Source of the DNA: Trichomonas vaginalis G3
Lineage: Eukaryota; Parabasalia; Trichomonadida; Trichomonadidae
NCBI RefSeq assembly: GCF_026262505.1
Contig: NC_067207.1
Span: 17,266,082 to 17,330,081, forward strand
DNA length: 64,000 nt
Direction: 5' to 3'
This document shows positions 54,504 to 63,988 of the stretch, piece by piece. Positions within the stretch are counted from its first letter, which is position 1. Every line of letters starts with the position of its first letter. A program made the position numbers and the translations under genes. The notes under the pieces are model-generated. The model searched no databases. It worked only from the letters and a program-made list of their open reading frames with translations, and was not told the origin of the DNA.

Positions 54504-54831
54504 AATATATATTATCTATTTTATTTTCACATGTTTTTTCATAAAATAAAAATTAATTTTTTGATTAATTAACGAAAAATCTCTTTTTGGAACAGACCAA
54601 TTAAAAACATTATATCAAAAACCCTCAAATCCTAGCTTTCATTCATTTCCGTAAATTTATTATTATAAAATCATTCTATTACACTTAAAATTTTGTATTC
54701 TGATCATTCTCATCATTTTACAAATGTCCATATATTCAAGATTAGTAGGTCTTATGCTTTGATTTATTTGATTTGATGATTGATTTTTTTAATTTTTTTT
54801 TTTCTGAGATGTCATAAAAAAAATTAGAAAC
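54504..54831. other. Intergenic DNA
   Basis: About 330 bp, AT-rich, no gene seen. Confidence 0.5.
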
Positions 54832-55413
54832 ATGACTAATAAAGGTGAAAAGACTGAATTCGAAAAGATGGTTTCAGGAGAAGAGTATTGCGCTTGGGAT
54901 CCTGATATCTGCAGGAGAAGAAATAAAGCTCATTCTCTTTGCAATAAAATTAATAAATGCGATGTAGAAGATGAAGCAGAAAAAGTCAAGCTTGTAGCTG
55001 AGCTTTTTGAAAATGATGATCCAACATTGTATGTCGAACAGCCATTTCATTGCGATTACGGAACAAACATCAAGGTTGGTAAAAATGTTTATTTTAATTT
55101 CAATGCAACCATTCTGGATGGAGGCTATGTTACAATAGGAAGCGATACAAAGTTTGGTCCTAATTGTAGCTTGTACACAGCTTGCCATCCAACAGAACCA
55201 AACGCTAGAAGAGCCAAAGTTGAATTTACAAAGCCAATAACAATCGGAGAAAACTGTTGGTTTGGTGGAAATTGCACTGTTATACCAGGTGTTACAATTG
55301 GAAATAATGTTGTCATTGGAGCAGGATCTGTTGTTGTTTATGACTTACCAGATAATGTTGTAGCTGTTGGGAACCCATGTCATGTTGTAAAAGAAGTTCC
55401 AAAAGCAAATTAA
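54832..55413 (+). CDS. Maltose/galactoside O-acetyltransferase (hexapeptide family)
   Basis: 193 residues, the usual length of the NodL/LacA/Maa family. N-terminal helical 'maltose acetyltransferase' segment (KMVSGEEYCAWDPDI), then left-handed beta-helix hexapeptides (ITIGENCWFGGNCTVIPGV, TIGNNVVIGAGSVV). The catalytic His is in YTACHPTEP. It would transfer acetyl from acetyl-CoA to a sugar hydroxyl, in the cytosol. The family is mainly bacterial, so transfer from bacteria is plausible, though the codon use has adapted to the host. It follows the debranching enzyme on the same strand. Confidence 0.93.
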   Translation: MTNKGEKTEFEKMVSGEEYCAWDPDICRRRNKAHSLCNKINKCDVEDEAEKVKLVAELFENDDPTLYVEQPFHCDYGTNIKVGKNVYFNFNATILDGGYVTIGSDTKFGPNCSLYTACHPTEPNARRAKVEFTKPITIGENCWFGGNCTVIPGVTIGNNVVIGAGSVVVYDLPDNVVAVGNPCHVVKEVPKAN

Positions 55414-55514
55414 GAAATAATTTTACAATAATAAGATTTCATTTTGTATTTGTGTATATGGCAATTAAACAATATTATTTTATTATAAGTTACAACAAAT
55501 AAATATGTAATTAA

Positions 55515-56483
55515 TTAAAATAAAAGTAAATTATCGACTTTTGGCTGAGCTGCAGGGGCTGAAAGTCCTAATAGATCGACAGGATCATTTGATACAACTG
55601 CAACTGGCTTCTTAAGCTTATGTAATTCGATAAAGAATTCTTCATCCGTAATATCGTCTCCAGCAGTTCTTAAAGGCTTCTTTTCTTGTACTTCAGGGAC
55701 TACCTCGACTCCCTGTGGTTGAGGAGCTATCTTCTGTACGTTTTTGAGGGCTTTTATTACGCGACTAATATCAAAACTTTTTTCTTTCTTCATTGCGTCG
55801 TGGAATTCGACTGTAACGCTTGCGAAATTGTAAATAGCCGAACAGTAAGATTTCATTTGGAAATCTTTAAAAGTTGGAAGTAATTTTTCGGTTCTGAGCT
55901 CAATTTCTCTAATATTTGGCAGTATTTCTTTAATAACAGGAGTAGAAACACCAGTTTTGTCTAAATAAGCGGAGATCAAAAATTGAGAGAAAATTGTAAT
56001 CATTTCCGCACAAGTGTCAAATTGTTCTATGAACTTAGCTCTCATATCGGATGTTAGACCTTCAATGAAACGATAGGAGCCATTAGTCTTTTGCCACTGA
56101 ACAAACTTATCATCTAAGCAATCGTTTGTTGCGCAGGCTTTTACCCACTCAGATACGTTTTCATGGACGAAATTCTGGAGTTTGGGGTCATCACTGACTG
56201 AAGAGTCGGAAAGGGTCTGATATAAGAAATCACATTGCAATTTTGAGAGCTGAGGCTTCTTTCCGTTCTTAAATAATGCATCAAGAAGCATTAATGTGTT
56301 GTATTTAGCTGAATTTGGGCCCTTCTGGATGTATCTGGCCATGGATTCAAGTAATAAATTCATCGCAGAAGCATTACCTTCTAATTTTGATATGATATTT
56401 AATATCGCTGACCAATCTGGACTGCCTTGTTGTCCTGAAATAGCTTTCTTTATTAATTGTTCTGGAATAGGGTGAAAATCCAT
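55515..56483 (-). CDS. VHS-domain endosomal adaptor (TOM1/GGA-like)
   Basis: 322 residues. VHS domain at about 1-140 (LIKKAISGQQGSPDWSAIL; YNTLMLLDALFKNGKKPQ; FVHENVSEWVKAC). A helical region, about 150-245, resembles a GAT domain. The tail has an acidic stretch and VDLLGLSAPA, a clathrin-box-like motif. Such proteins sort ubiquitylated or acidic-dileucine cargo at the trans-Golgi and endosomes. The gene is divergent from the VPS9 gene 226 bp away, with a shared promoter layout. Confidence 0.85.
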   Translation of the reverse strand: MDFHPIPEQLIKKAISGQQGSPDWSAILNIISKLEGNASAMNLLLESMARYIQKGPNSAKYNTLMLLDALFKNGKKPQLSKLQCDFLYQTLSDSSVSDDPKLQNFVHENVSEWVKACATNDCLDDKFVQWQKTNGSYRFIEGLTSDMRAKFIEQFDTCAEMITIFSQFLISAYLDKTGVSTPVIKEILPNIREIELRTEKLLPTFKDFQMKSYCSAIYNFASVTVEFHDAMKKEKSFDISRVIKALKNVQKIAPQPQGVEVVPEVQEKKPLRTAGDDITDEEFFIELHKLKKPVAVVSNDPVDLLGLSAPAAQPKVDNLLLF

Positions 56484-56709
56484 TTGTCACCTTTTTGATG
56501 ATCTATCGTTATTGTCACATTTGGGATACTCATTTTGTCACTTTTGCGAGTTATCTTTTTGACACTCGTACTTGGCAGTTTTGAAGATTTTCATTGGGAT
56601 CTGAATTTAATTTTTATGACAAAACGATGAAAAGTATATCATTATAACAAGCATTTCGTTGTTATAGCGTTGGTTCAACGATAACGATAAAATTCAAAGA
56701 GGGAAATCA
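56484..56709. promoter_or_regulatory. Bidirectional promoter with mirrored AACGAT boxes
   Basis: For the VHS gene an AACGAT box (minus strand, 56505-56510) lies 21 bp upstream of its ATG. For the VPS9 gene a tandem pair of AACGAT (56677-56688) lies 21 bp upstream of its ATG. TTGTCAC occurs three times (56484-56490, 56512-56518, 56535-56541). AACGAT is the M3-type box described for trichomonad promoters. Confidence 0.6.
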
Positions 56710-58023
56710 ATGTCTGTAATTGGATCAACATTTTTGGATGATTCCTTTGGTGTCTGGCTTCTAGATCATCAAGAGTACATGAGTTTTATACAAATGGACT
56801 GGCCCGATGACATGTCTGATGATAAACCAAGAAAAAACGCTATTGTTAAATTTTTAGCAGCGTATAGACAATTTATGAAGATAACGTATCAAGACACGCA
56901 ACCACAGATCCCAGAATTCCCTCAAATTGAGTTATATTTGACAAAAGAACAAGTTACTCTCTCTCGTATTCATTTCTTTTTGCAATGGAAGATATACCGT
57001 GCTAAATGCAAAAGCAGGGCAAAGACACTCGAATTCGCTAATATATTTGTCGACGAACTGAAAAAAGCTTACAATTCAACTTCATCACAGATTATTAACG
57101 TAAATACCCAAGAATTCTTTAATAAAATGATGACAGATTCCGCAAAGGCTCAGATTTACTCAATAAAAGACTACTCTATCGTCAACTCAATTAATTTATC
57201 TATCGTTTTCGAAACAAATCTCGAGAAACAACGTCAGTGCTTCATTGATTTGATTGCACAGGCCAAAAAGGAGTTTGGCTCTACCATTTATATGAATCAC
57301 GAAATACCAATGCAAGAGAAATTTAATTCTTTTATTTTTAATCCGGCTTTCGTTGAAGCCAGGCTAGTATTGAATCTGTTTAGCAAGTCTAACTTCAAAT
57401 CACCTCAATTATTTACAATGCAAGTTGTAAATTCGATGAATGATATTATTACTCGATTTGAGCCTACAGAACCCAATGAAGTTGCGATATTCTCTATCCT
57501 ATTCTTCAGGGCGATCTTTAATTTCGCGATGTCTTTCTTCCCTGACTTCTTTTTCCCTAAAATCGAATTAAAAGTTCACAAATACAAAAAGCATCTTACA
57601 GTTGAAGAGCTTCTTGCATGCCAAGACGTTGTTCAGCGTGATCGCCCTATTGACGAAGTAATTAACACAGATCCGGAATTATCTCAAGCCGTTAAGGCCA
57701 TTTTCGATATAATTTTCATGAATTCGCCATTGGATATACTTTCCTGTGTCCACCAGACCTTGTCTTACATCAGAAATTACGCAGAAAGAGTTTCAAAAGA
57801 ATTCGGCTTCGATGCTCAGTCATTTGACGCTGTTTTCGGTGTCTTTCTTTTAGTTATTGTCCATTCCGAAATTCCCAACTACGAAGAAATTTTTTGGTTT
57901 GTTTCGAATTTTGCGCCGATTGACGGACTTGCATCGCCTTTGGAATACGCCAAGGCAACTGTCACGGCCATGGAGATGCAGATATCGAAGCTAATTAACA
58001 ATGTCATTTCGAGATTGCAATGA
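56710..58023 (+). CDS. VPS9-domain Rab guanine exchange factor
   Basis: 437 residues. The C-terminal ~140 residues fit a VPS9 domain: SPLDILSCVHQTLSYI, the core FDAVFGVFLLVIVHSEIPN (with the Asp of the family's aDxllP motif) and the closing EYAKATVTAMEMQI helix. The N-terminal part is helical without a recognised domain. VPS9 proteins activate Rab5-type GTPases on early endosomes. The divergent VHS adaptor next door points to a shared endosomal theme. No Rabaptin-type or FYVE motif seen. Confidence 0.8.
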   Translation: MSVIGSTFLDDSFGVWLLDHQEYMSFIQMDWPDDMSDDKPRKNAIVKFLAAYRQFMKITYQDTQPQIPEFPQIELYLTKEQVTLSRIHFFLQWKIYRAKCKSRAKTLEFANIFVDELKKAYNSTSSQIINVNTQEFFNKMMTDSAKAQIYSIKDYSIVNSINLSIVFETNLEKQRQCFIDLIAQAKKEFGSTIYMNHEIPMQEKFNSFIFNPAFVEARLVLNLFSKSNFKSPQLFTMQVVNSMNDIITRFEPTEPNEVAIFSILFFRAIFNFAMSFFPDFFFPKIELKVHKYKKHLTVEELLACQDVVQRDRPIDEVINTDPELSQAVKAIFDIIFMNSPLDILSCVHQTLSYIRNYAERVSKEFGFDAQSFDAVFGVFLLVIVHSEIPNYEEIFWFVSNFAPIDGLASPLEYAKATVTAMEMQISKLINNVISRLQ

Positions 58024-58803
58024 AAAATTTAATTTTTCATTTTATGTTGATTGTTTTTATATTTATTATGTTTGATTGATTTAGGTTTACCATTGTATTA
58101 AAAGTTTTTATGTTATCTAACCATTTATTTGTTTTATTTTCAATTTCATTTTTATTTTATCATTGAAAGAATGTCAAACAATGATGATGGGTATCTCAAT
58201 CCCTAAAAATGTTTATTCTTGCCTATAAGTTACTAATAATATGCCAAAATGATTTCATTTGAATCAACCTTTTGCAAATTGGTTTTGTCCATATATACAC
58301 TAAACATATATGTATTATATGAATATGTTTCCAACGAATGTCATTTGAGCAAATGCACTATATCACGAAAATTAATCATAAAATTGCTCAACATATGATT
58401 TTATCGAATAAATTCAAAGTAAAATACATTAATTATCAAAAATTAATAACATTGGCTATATCAAAATTTTTCGATTCCTTCCAAATTTTTTTCGAAATCG
58501 AAAAAATGATTTTAAAAACATAATTTTTTTTATCTATATTCAAATATTCAAATTGACCATAAATCCAAATTATATGTTGTCTATGTAGGATACATAAAAT
58601 CAATTCGATTCCTTTGAAAACTTTTCCTTATTGTTCAAATTCTCTAATTCTGAGAACATCTGAAAATTTCAACTAATGAAATTCTGCTGAAATTTCTTTA
58701 TGCATTTCAATTCATTAGCAAATATTGAACAATAATTCTTTCTCAATAACAAATTTTTCTGTTTGTTGTAACAATTTTTCTATCGTTATTAAAATTTTCA
58801 ACT
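58024..58803. other. Intergenic DNA
   Basis: About 780 bp, AT-rich. A 61-codon ORF (58338-58523) is not convincing. An inverted AACGAT box (58782-58787) and TTTTCAACTATG precede the next gene. Confidence 0.5.
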
Positions 58804-60114
58804 ATGAGCGACGCCCGGCACCCAATAGGGCTAATTGTTGGAAATTTCTACAGACTTGAGAAACATATAGGTGCCGGAAGTTTTGGAGATATCTACCAGG
58901 GCGAAGATACTCGAACTGGCGATAAAGTCGCCGTCAAATTAGAAGCTGCAGACTCGAGATCACCACAACTAGAACTAGAGTACAAAATATATTCGATATT
59001 TTCAGAAGGCATTAATGAACCTAAAGTTTTTTATTACGGTAAAGAAGAGAAATATAACGTACTTGCTATGGAACTTCTTGGACTAAGTCTGGAAGATCTA
59101 TTTCAGAAAGGGCCTAAGCGATCTAGTGTTAAAACTGTGCTAATGATTGCTGATCAAACTTTATCAGCTTTACAATATGTGCATTCAAAAGGCATATTAC
59201 ACCGTGATGTTAAACCAGACAATTTCATTATGGGTGTAGATAAGCATTCTAATCAAGTTTACGTAATTGACTTCGGATTATCTAAACAATACATTAATCC
59301 AAAGACGAGAAAGCATATTCCTTTCAGCGACCATAAATCACTGACAGGCACAGCTCGCTACGCATCTATAAATACAATGAAAGGCTTCGAGCAGTCAAGG
59401 CGCGATGATCTCGAATCTCTCGGCTATGTATGGCTCTATTTACTAAGAGGATCATTGCCATGGCAAGGGCTTCCTGCTAAAACATCCAAGCAGAAATACC
59501 AAGTAATTTTGGACGTAAAAATGCAAACATCTCCTGAAGAGCTATGCTATGGTTTTCCAAATGAATTCGTAGAGTACTTCCAGAAAATACGCGAATTGGA
59601 GTTCGAAGCTGAACCAGATTACGCTTCTTACAGAAAATTATTCCGCGACTGTTTTAACAACCTCGGATATACTTACGACTACGTCTATGATTGGACAAAG
59701 GAAACAGCGCCTCCAATCAAAGTTCCTATTCGTCCTCCCATCGAAATTCCTCGACAAGCGTATACACAGCCCGCAACACCAAAACACTCGCCTAGACAGC
59801 CTGAGCAACTTCCTCCTCCGATTATTACACCGATAGTTGAAGATAGCCCACTTCCTACGCTGAATTTCAGAAATGAAGCTCATAATGAAACAGCGCTTAG
59901 AGATTCTACGAAAACAACTAATGCACTTCGCTGGAAAACAGATAGATTATACCAACCAACGCCTGTTAATGCTCCAATTCATATCAAAATTACAAAATTC
60001 CCTGTTTTTCAGTCAAGAACAAGATTACCATCGCCAAAGAAGAATAGTTCGCCAGCAAGAAAAAGAGTTAGTTATAGACTTATGGAGCCAAAGTTTGAAA
60101 CTGTTATTAATTGA
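58804..60114 (+). CDS. Casein kinase 1 (CK1) family protein kinase
   Basis: 436 residues, cytosolic or nuclear Ser/Thr kinase. Glycine loop GAGSFGDIY (23-31), ATP lysine Lys45 in VAVK, catalytic HRDVKPDNF (133-141), DFGLSK, and the CK1 signature LTGTARYASINT. The domain ends about residue 300. The tail is Pro-rich and basic (PIRPPIEIPRQAY; RLPSPKKNSSPARKR), probably disordered and phosphorylated. All key residues are present, so it looks active. The promoter has ATCGTT (inverted AACGAT) 16 bp before the ATG. Confidence 0.95.
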   Translation: MSDARHPIGLIVGNFYRLEKHIGAGSFGDIYQGEDTRTGDKVAVKLEAADSRSPQLELEYKIYSIFSEGINEPKVFYYGKEEKYNVLAMELLGLSLEDLFQKGPKRSSVKTVLMIADQTLSALQYVHSKGILHRDVKPDNFIMGVDKHSNQVYVIDFGLSKQYINPKTRKHIPFSDHKSLTGTARYASINTMKGFEQSRRDDLESLGYVWLYLLRGSLPWQGLPAKTSKQKYQVILDVKMQTSPEELCYGFPNEFVEYFQKIRELEFEAEPDYASYRKLFRDCFNNLGYTYDYVYDWTKETAPPIKVPIRPPIEIPRQAYTQPATPKHSPRQPEQLPPPIITPIVEDSPLPTLNFRNEAHNETALRDSTKTTNALRWKTDRLYQPTPVNAPIHIKITKFPVFQSRTRLPSPKKNSSPARKRVSYRLMEPKFETVIN

Positions 60115-60210
60115 AAATTATTATTTTTTTTTATTATTGTAAGAATAAATATTTTTGTTGTTTTAAGGAAATTTCATAAAAGCTTTCTTTCATCATTTTT
60201 TTTAAAATGA

Positions 60211-61242
60211 AATCTTCTATTTACTCGAGCTTTCAATAAAACTGGAGTTCCAAGTGATATATGGGAAGAGTACTTCGGGAAACCAGCAATTAACTATAAA
60301 AACATCACAGATAATTCAAAACCAACTATTTCAGGCGATTTTTTCTTATTATCTTCAAATTTCGAAGACTTTTCGGACAATGTCATTAATTGCATTATCA
60401 AATCGATTAAATTACTACATTCGATATGCACATATACTAATATTACACGAAATAAAGGATATGGTGGCTGCATCTACTTCTATGGTGACAGTTCCATTGC
60501 ACAAGACCGATTTTGCTCTATTAAATGCTACACACCAAGCAATGGAAAGCATTCATACACCGACGTTAAAACAGAAACAAACAAAAATTTAGTTAATTTA
60601 AGTTCTCTTTTTCAATGCGGCCATGATGACACTGGAGATGCCAGTATATATCATGACCATGGAGAAAAATCTCTTATTTCTACAAACAACACTAATACGA
60701 GATGTGGACGCTGGGCTGGTTATCGCTTTGAATATAATCCAGTTAATATTAACTTTTGTTGTTTCATTTCTAATGATAACCATTTAAATAACCCAATTTG
60801 CATGAGTCATTGGGAAACACCTGATTCTTTTGTTAAAAAATCAATCTTCAAAAACAACACAGCTCAAATTAAGAATACACATAGTGGACTTATAACATTA
60901 ACTGAATCAAATGTTACTGTTTCAGAATGCATTTTCATAGAAAACAAATCACCAAATACTTTCAGTGCTGATACAAATGCTATTCTCACAGTAATAAACT
61001 GTACAGGAGATCCTTTTACTGCAAGTAGTAGTAATGCAGGTACAGTTCACACAGATAAGATGACAACTGATCCTTTTAATCTTACACTTTCGCTTCTTTC
61101 ATTAGGGAAATGTGAAGCAGAACATCCATTTTCATTTGAAAACATTTTAAATAGATCCACAAAGAATAACAGCCTTGTACTTGAAGAACTTATTTCTTTT
61201 AATTTTTCTCTTGAAAGCTTACTAAATTTGACTAAATCATAA
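60211..61242 (+). pseudogene. 5'-truncated surface-protein-like gene (beta-helix repeats)
   Basis: A single frame stays open from 60211 to 61242 (about 340 codons), but its first in-frame ATG is at 60802, so the 5' part of the gene is missing. The sequence has the Asn/Cys-rich, short-strand pattern (ITRNKGYGGCIYFYGD; SIFKNNTAQIKN; VSECIFIENKS) of right-handed beta-helix surface proteins, a large family in trichomonads. No signal peptide or membrane span is visible. It begins directly after the CK1 3' flank, so it is probably a rearranged remnant. A start at 60802 would give 146 residues. Confidence 0.65.
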
Positions 61243-61742
61243 ATCTATCTTATATCTATCAAATTGATGCGATATTTTTAATGTACCTGATTCTATTCAT
61301 GCATGAATTATATTTTCATGAAAAATCGAGATGCTGCAACTTTGCGGGGCTCGATTTTGGTTCTATTTGCTTCCAATCAGTGAATATGAGCCATGATAAT
61401 CTTTTAATTTCATATTTATAAGATTATCTTTTAATCCAATTACCACAAGATTAAGGGATAGAGTGACAGGAAGCCCCAGCAATATCAAAGGATCTAAAGG
61501 AGATAGCGACATCTGATTACATATTCATAAACCTTTGGAATATTAGGTAGCTTATACTTGTGTAACTTTGATTAAAAGATTTTAATGAGATCAAAGGGAT
61601 CAATTTAGTCTCTTCAGTGGAAAAAAATTGATTTTGAATATCATTAATGTATCTCAATTTGTTGTTGGGATATACAAATAGACTAATAAATGATAATATA
61701 ACTAATTCTCAGCTATTCATATATTCTATAACATCCAAGTTT
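61243..61742. other. Intergenic DNA with one strong hairpin
   Basis: 500 bp without a gene. A hairpin at 61322-61358 (AAAATCGAG ... CTCGATTTT, with a second short stem inside) stands out. Confidence 0.5.
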
Positions 61743-61895
61743 AGTAGTATATGAGTGCGGGTTGTGTGACTTTTTTTGTTGCATCTATATATAGACGATG
61801 CATTAAAATATATTTATTTATAAATCATTAAAAAAATTAACATTAATTTTAAAATAATTTATTTTTTTATCTTTTATAAAAGAAGCTATATATAG

Positions 61896-62483
61896 ATGAT
61901 GTCAGATATTCCGCGATTAATTAAACATTGTTTAAATCCTGAATGGGTTAAACTTCAATTTAAAAATGAAGATTGTGAATTATTAAATGAATATGAAAGC
62001 CAAAATAAGCTAATGAGGTATAAATATAATGATAAAGAATATTTAATTTCATGGAATCAATGGAGTCATAATCAAAGACCTCATAAACGAGAAGAAGAAA
62101 TTGAAAATAATGAAATGGAAATCATTGATGACATTAAAGAGGATGGAATTCCTAAATTTTGTAGAAAAACCTTTAGAACTAAGTTAGGAGCATATAAACG
62201 TAGAGTATTAAATCCTGAATATCTTAAACATCAATTTAAAAAGGAAGACTGTGAATTATTAAACGTTAATGAATATGAAAATGCTAAATCAAAACTGAGA
62301 TATAAATATATTGGAAGTGATGAAAGGTGTAAAGATAAAGATAAAGTTTATTCAGTTTCATATAATAACTGGCACACGTTGGGGATAAGAAAACATTTAG
62401 GAGATTATGGTAAAAGTTCTGAATTCTTCAAATCTAGTATGTATGAGAGAGTAAAAGAAATCAGATATAATTATCATTCATGA
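61896..62483 (+). CDS. Maverick end gene, second element
   Basis: 195 residues, nearly identical to the gene at 41049-41639 and with the same internal duplication (two ~95-residue units with QFKxEDCELL). Unknown function. Finding it at the same distance from the end of another element shows that it is a fixed part of these termini. Confidence 0.72.
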   Translation: MMSDIPRLIKHCLNPEWVKLQFKNEDCELLNEYESQNKLMRYKYNDKEYLISWNQWSHNQRPHKREEEIENNEMEIIDDIKEDGIPKFCRKTFRTKLGAYKRRVLNPEYLKHQFKKEDCELLNVNEYENAKSKLRYKYIGSDERCKDKDKVYSVSYNNWHTLGIRKHLGDYGKSSEFFKSSMYERVKEIRYNYHS

Positions 62484-62547
62484 ATGAAAAATAAACTTTA
62501 AAAATTCATGTCTTACATTTTTTGAATAATTTATTTTTTTAATTCGT

Positions 62548-62865
62548 ATGAAAATGAGTGGATCAAGATTCGTAACCGTCAATCAATTAATGGATGTTCT
62601 TTCACCAATTCTTGAAAATGTTAAACAAGTAGATGTTTATTTCGATGATTATGTAGAAAGTATATATTATAAAGGTAAGTTTAATATTAAACCTATTGCT
62701 TTTGCATTTGATAATAAATTAATTGAAAATGCAAAAATTTGGGAATTAATTCCAGATATTGAATTTATAACAAATATTAATGATAAATGGTTTAAACGAA
62801 TTCCAACCACAAAAGTTCTTTGTAAATTAATGATCAAAACAAAAAAAAAAAAAAAAAAAAGGTAG
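62548..62865 (+). CDS. Maverick second-position gene, ends in a poly-Lys tract
   Basis: 105 residues (opening MKMSGSRFVTVNQLMDVL), beta-rich middle (FNIKPIAFAFDNKLIENAK). Related to the gene at 21526-22006 of the first element. Its last codons run through the poly-A tract, where the two elements cease to match. Function unknown. The upstream signal is a T-run followed by GTATGAAAATG. Confidence 0.5.
   Translation: MKMSGSRFVTVNQLMDVLSPILENVKQVDVYFDDYVESIYYKGKFNIKPIAFAFDNKLIENAKIWELIPDIEFITNINDKWFKRIPTTKVLCKLMIKTKKKKKKR
62842..62860 (+). repeat. Poly-A tract at module junction
   Basis: About nineteen A, then a GC-rich hairpin (62868-62898). It marks the switch from first-element-like sequence to the methyltransferase module. 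Confidence 0.7.
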
Positions 62866-62867
62866 TG

Positions 62868-62898
62868 GGGCTTCCAGGCACTTCGTGCCCTCTAGCCC
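62868..62898 (+). repeat. Nested GC-rich hairpin
   Basis: Outer stem GGGCT/AGCCC enclosing GGCAC-TTC-GTGCC. The 11-mer GGGCTTCCAGG recurs near 62935. Similar in flavour to the twin hairpins of the first element but different in layout. Confidence 0.5.
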
Positions 62899-63030
62899 TG
62901 AAGATGTTTAGTATAAATGAAGTTTTTATTCGGAGGGCTTCCAGGAGCTTTTCACAAATTATATATGTTTTCATGTTTTGTCACTTTTCTGTCACTTTTC
63001 GGGTAAAAACATTTTTATTATTATATATAA

Positions 63031-63849
63031 ATGAATTTTACAAAACCACCGTTACCGTTCTTTGGAAATAAGAGTAGATGTAAAGATATTATATTGAGAG
63101 AACTTAAGAAACTACCGAATGGTCTAACATTTGTAGATTTGTTCGGTGGAAGTTTCTATATATCCCATTTATGTCATACAATATTCCCAGACTCAAAGAT
63201 TATATGCAATGACTTCGACAACTATATGGACCGTCTCAAACATATACCAGACACAAACAATATATTGAAAGAGTTAAAAGAAAAGATACCTATAGGTAAG
63301 ATGGAACGTATACCATTAGATAACAAAAATATTGTGAGAGAGGTTTTGAAAAAAGCAGAATATATAGACTGGGATAGTATATCTGCTAGACTATTATATA
63401 GTGGTGCTATAAGAGTTCATGACATTGAAACACTTATGTCAAAAGTTTTATATCTTAACTATACAAATGTTTTCAAAGAGGACATAGAAAAATATATTGA
63501 GGGTATAGAGTTTGTGAGATGTCATTGGACAGATTTGTATGAAAAATATAAAGACAAGGAAAATGTTTTCTTTATAGTGGACCCGCCGTTCTATAACACA
63601 TGGGATTTTCAATACCAAGTAGACTGGACTTTGAGAGACTCTTTAGAAACTTTAGACGTTTTACATAACCATCCATGCTTTTACTTTACATCCGATAAAA
63701 GTGGTTTGGAAAGTGTCATGAGATGGTTAGAGGACATACATGACTATGAGTTTAGATACGATAAGATAGAATATGAGAGAGGTCCTATAAACTGGAGAAA
63801 GTGTCATAACAAAGAAATTTTATTGGTAAGTAAATGTGGTTTGAAATAG
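63031..63849 (+). CDS. D12-class adenine-N6 DNA methyltransferase
   Basis: 272 residues. SAM-binding motifs in the order of Dam-like enzymes: PPLPFFGNKSRCKDIILREL (motif X), FVDLFGGSFYISHL (motif I), and IVDPPFYNTWDF (motif IV, DPPF/Y). It would methylate adenine in DNA, with an unknown recognition site. Unlike the genes of the first element, it uses ATA for Ile very often, suggesting a different source. The start signal TATTATTATATATAAATG matches the element's other genes. It overlaps the next small gene by 16 bp. Confidence 0.85.
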   Translation: MNFTKPPLPFFGNKSRCKDIILRELKKLPNGLTFVDLFGGSFYISHLCHTIFPDSKIICNDFDNYMDRLKHIPDTNNILKELKEKIPIGKMERIPLDNKNIVREVLKKAEYIDWDSISARLLYSGAIRVHDIETLMSKVLYLNYTNVFKEDIEKYIEGIEFVRCHWTDLYEKYKDKENVFFIVDPPFYNTWDFQYQVDWTLRDSLETLDVLHNHPCFYFTSDKSGLESVMRWLEDIHDYEFRYDKIEYERGPINWRKCHNKEILLVSKCGLK

Positions 63850-63965
63850 GACTACTTGTTTTAGGTTTTTTCCATTGTGTCATTTACTTATTTGACGTGG
63901 CAGAAAGATATAGAGAATATGAAGATGAACCAATGCCTGCAAATGTCCAGTATATGTACTCGTAA
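63834..63965 (+). CDS. Tiny membrane-protein gene overlapping the methyltransferase
   Basis: 43 residues (opening MWFEIGLLVLGFFHCVIYLF), one hydrophobic span followed by an acidic tail (ERYREYEDEP). It overlaps the methyltransferase end by 16 bp in another frame, as in compact viral genomes. Function unknown. Confidence 0.45.
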   Translation: MWFEIGLLVLGFFHCVIYLFDVAERYREYEDEPMPANVQYMYS

Positions 63966-63988
63966 GAGATATTTTTATCTAATATTAA

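Noticed and set aside
58338-58523. 61-codon ORF before the CK1 gene
   Set aside because: AT-rich, no promoter signal, no similarity to known proteins.
62865-63071. 68-codon ORF after the poly-A tract
   Set aside because: Overlaps hairpin DNA and the methyltransferase promoter; no start signal; probably chance.
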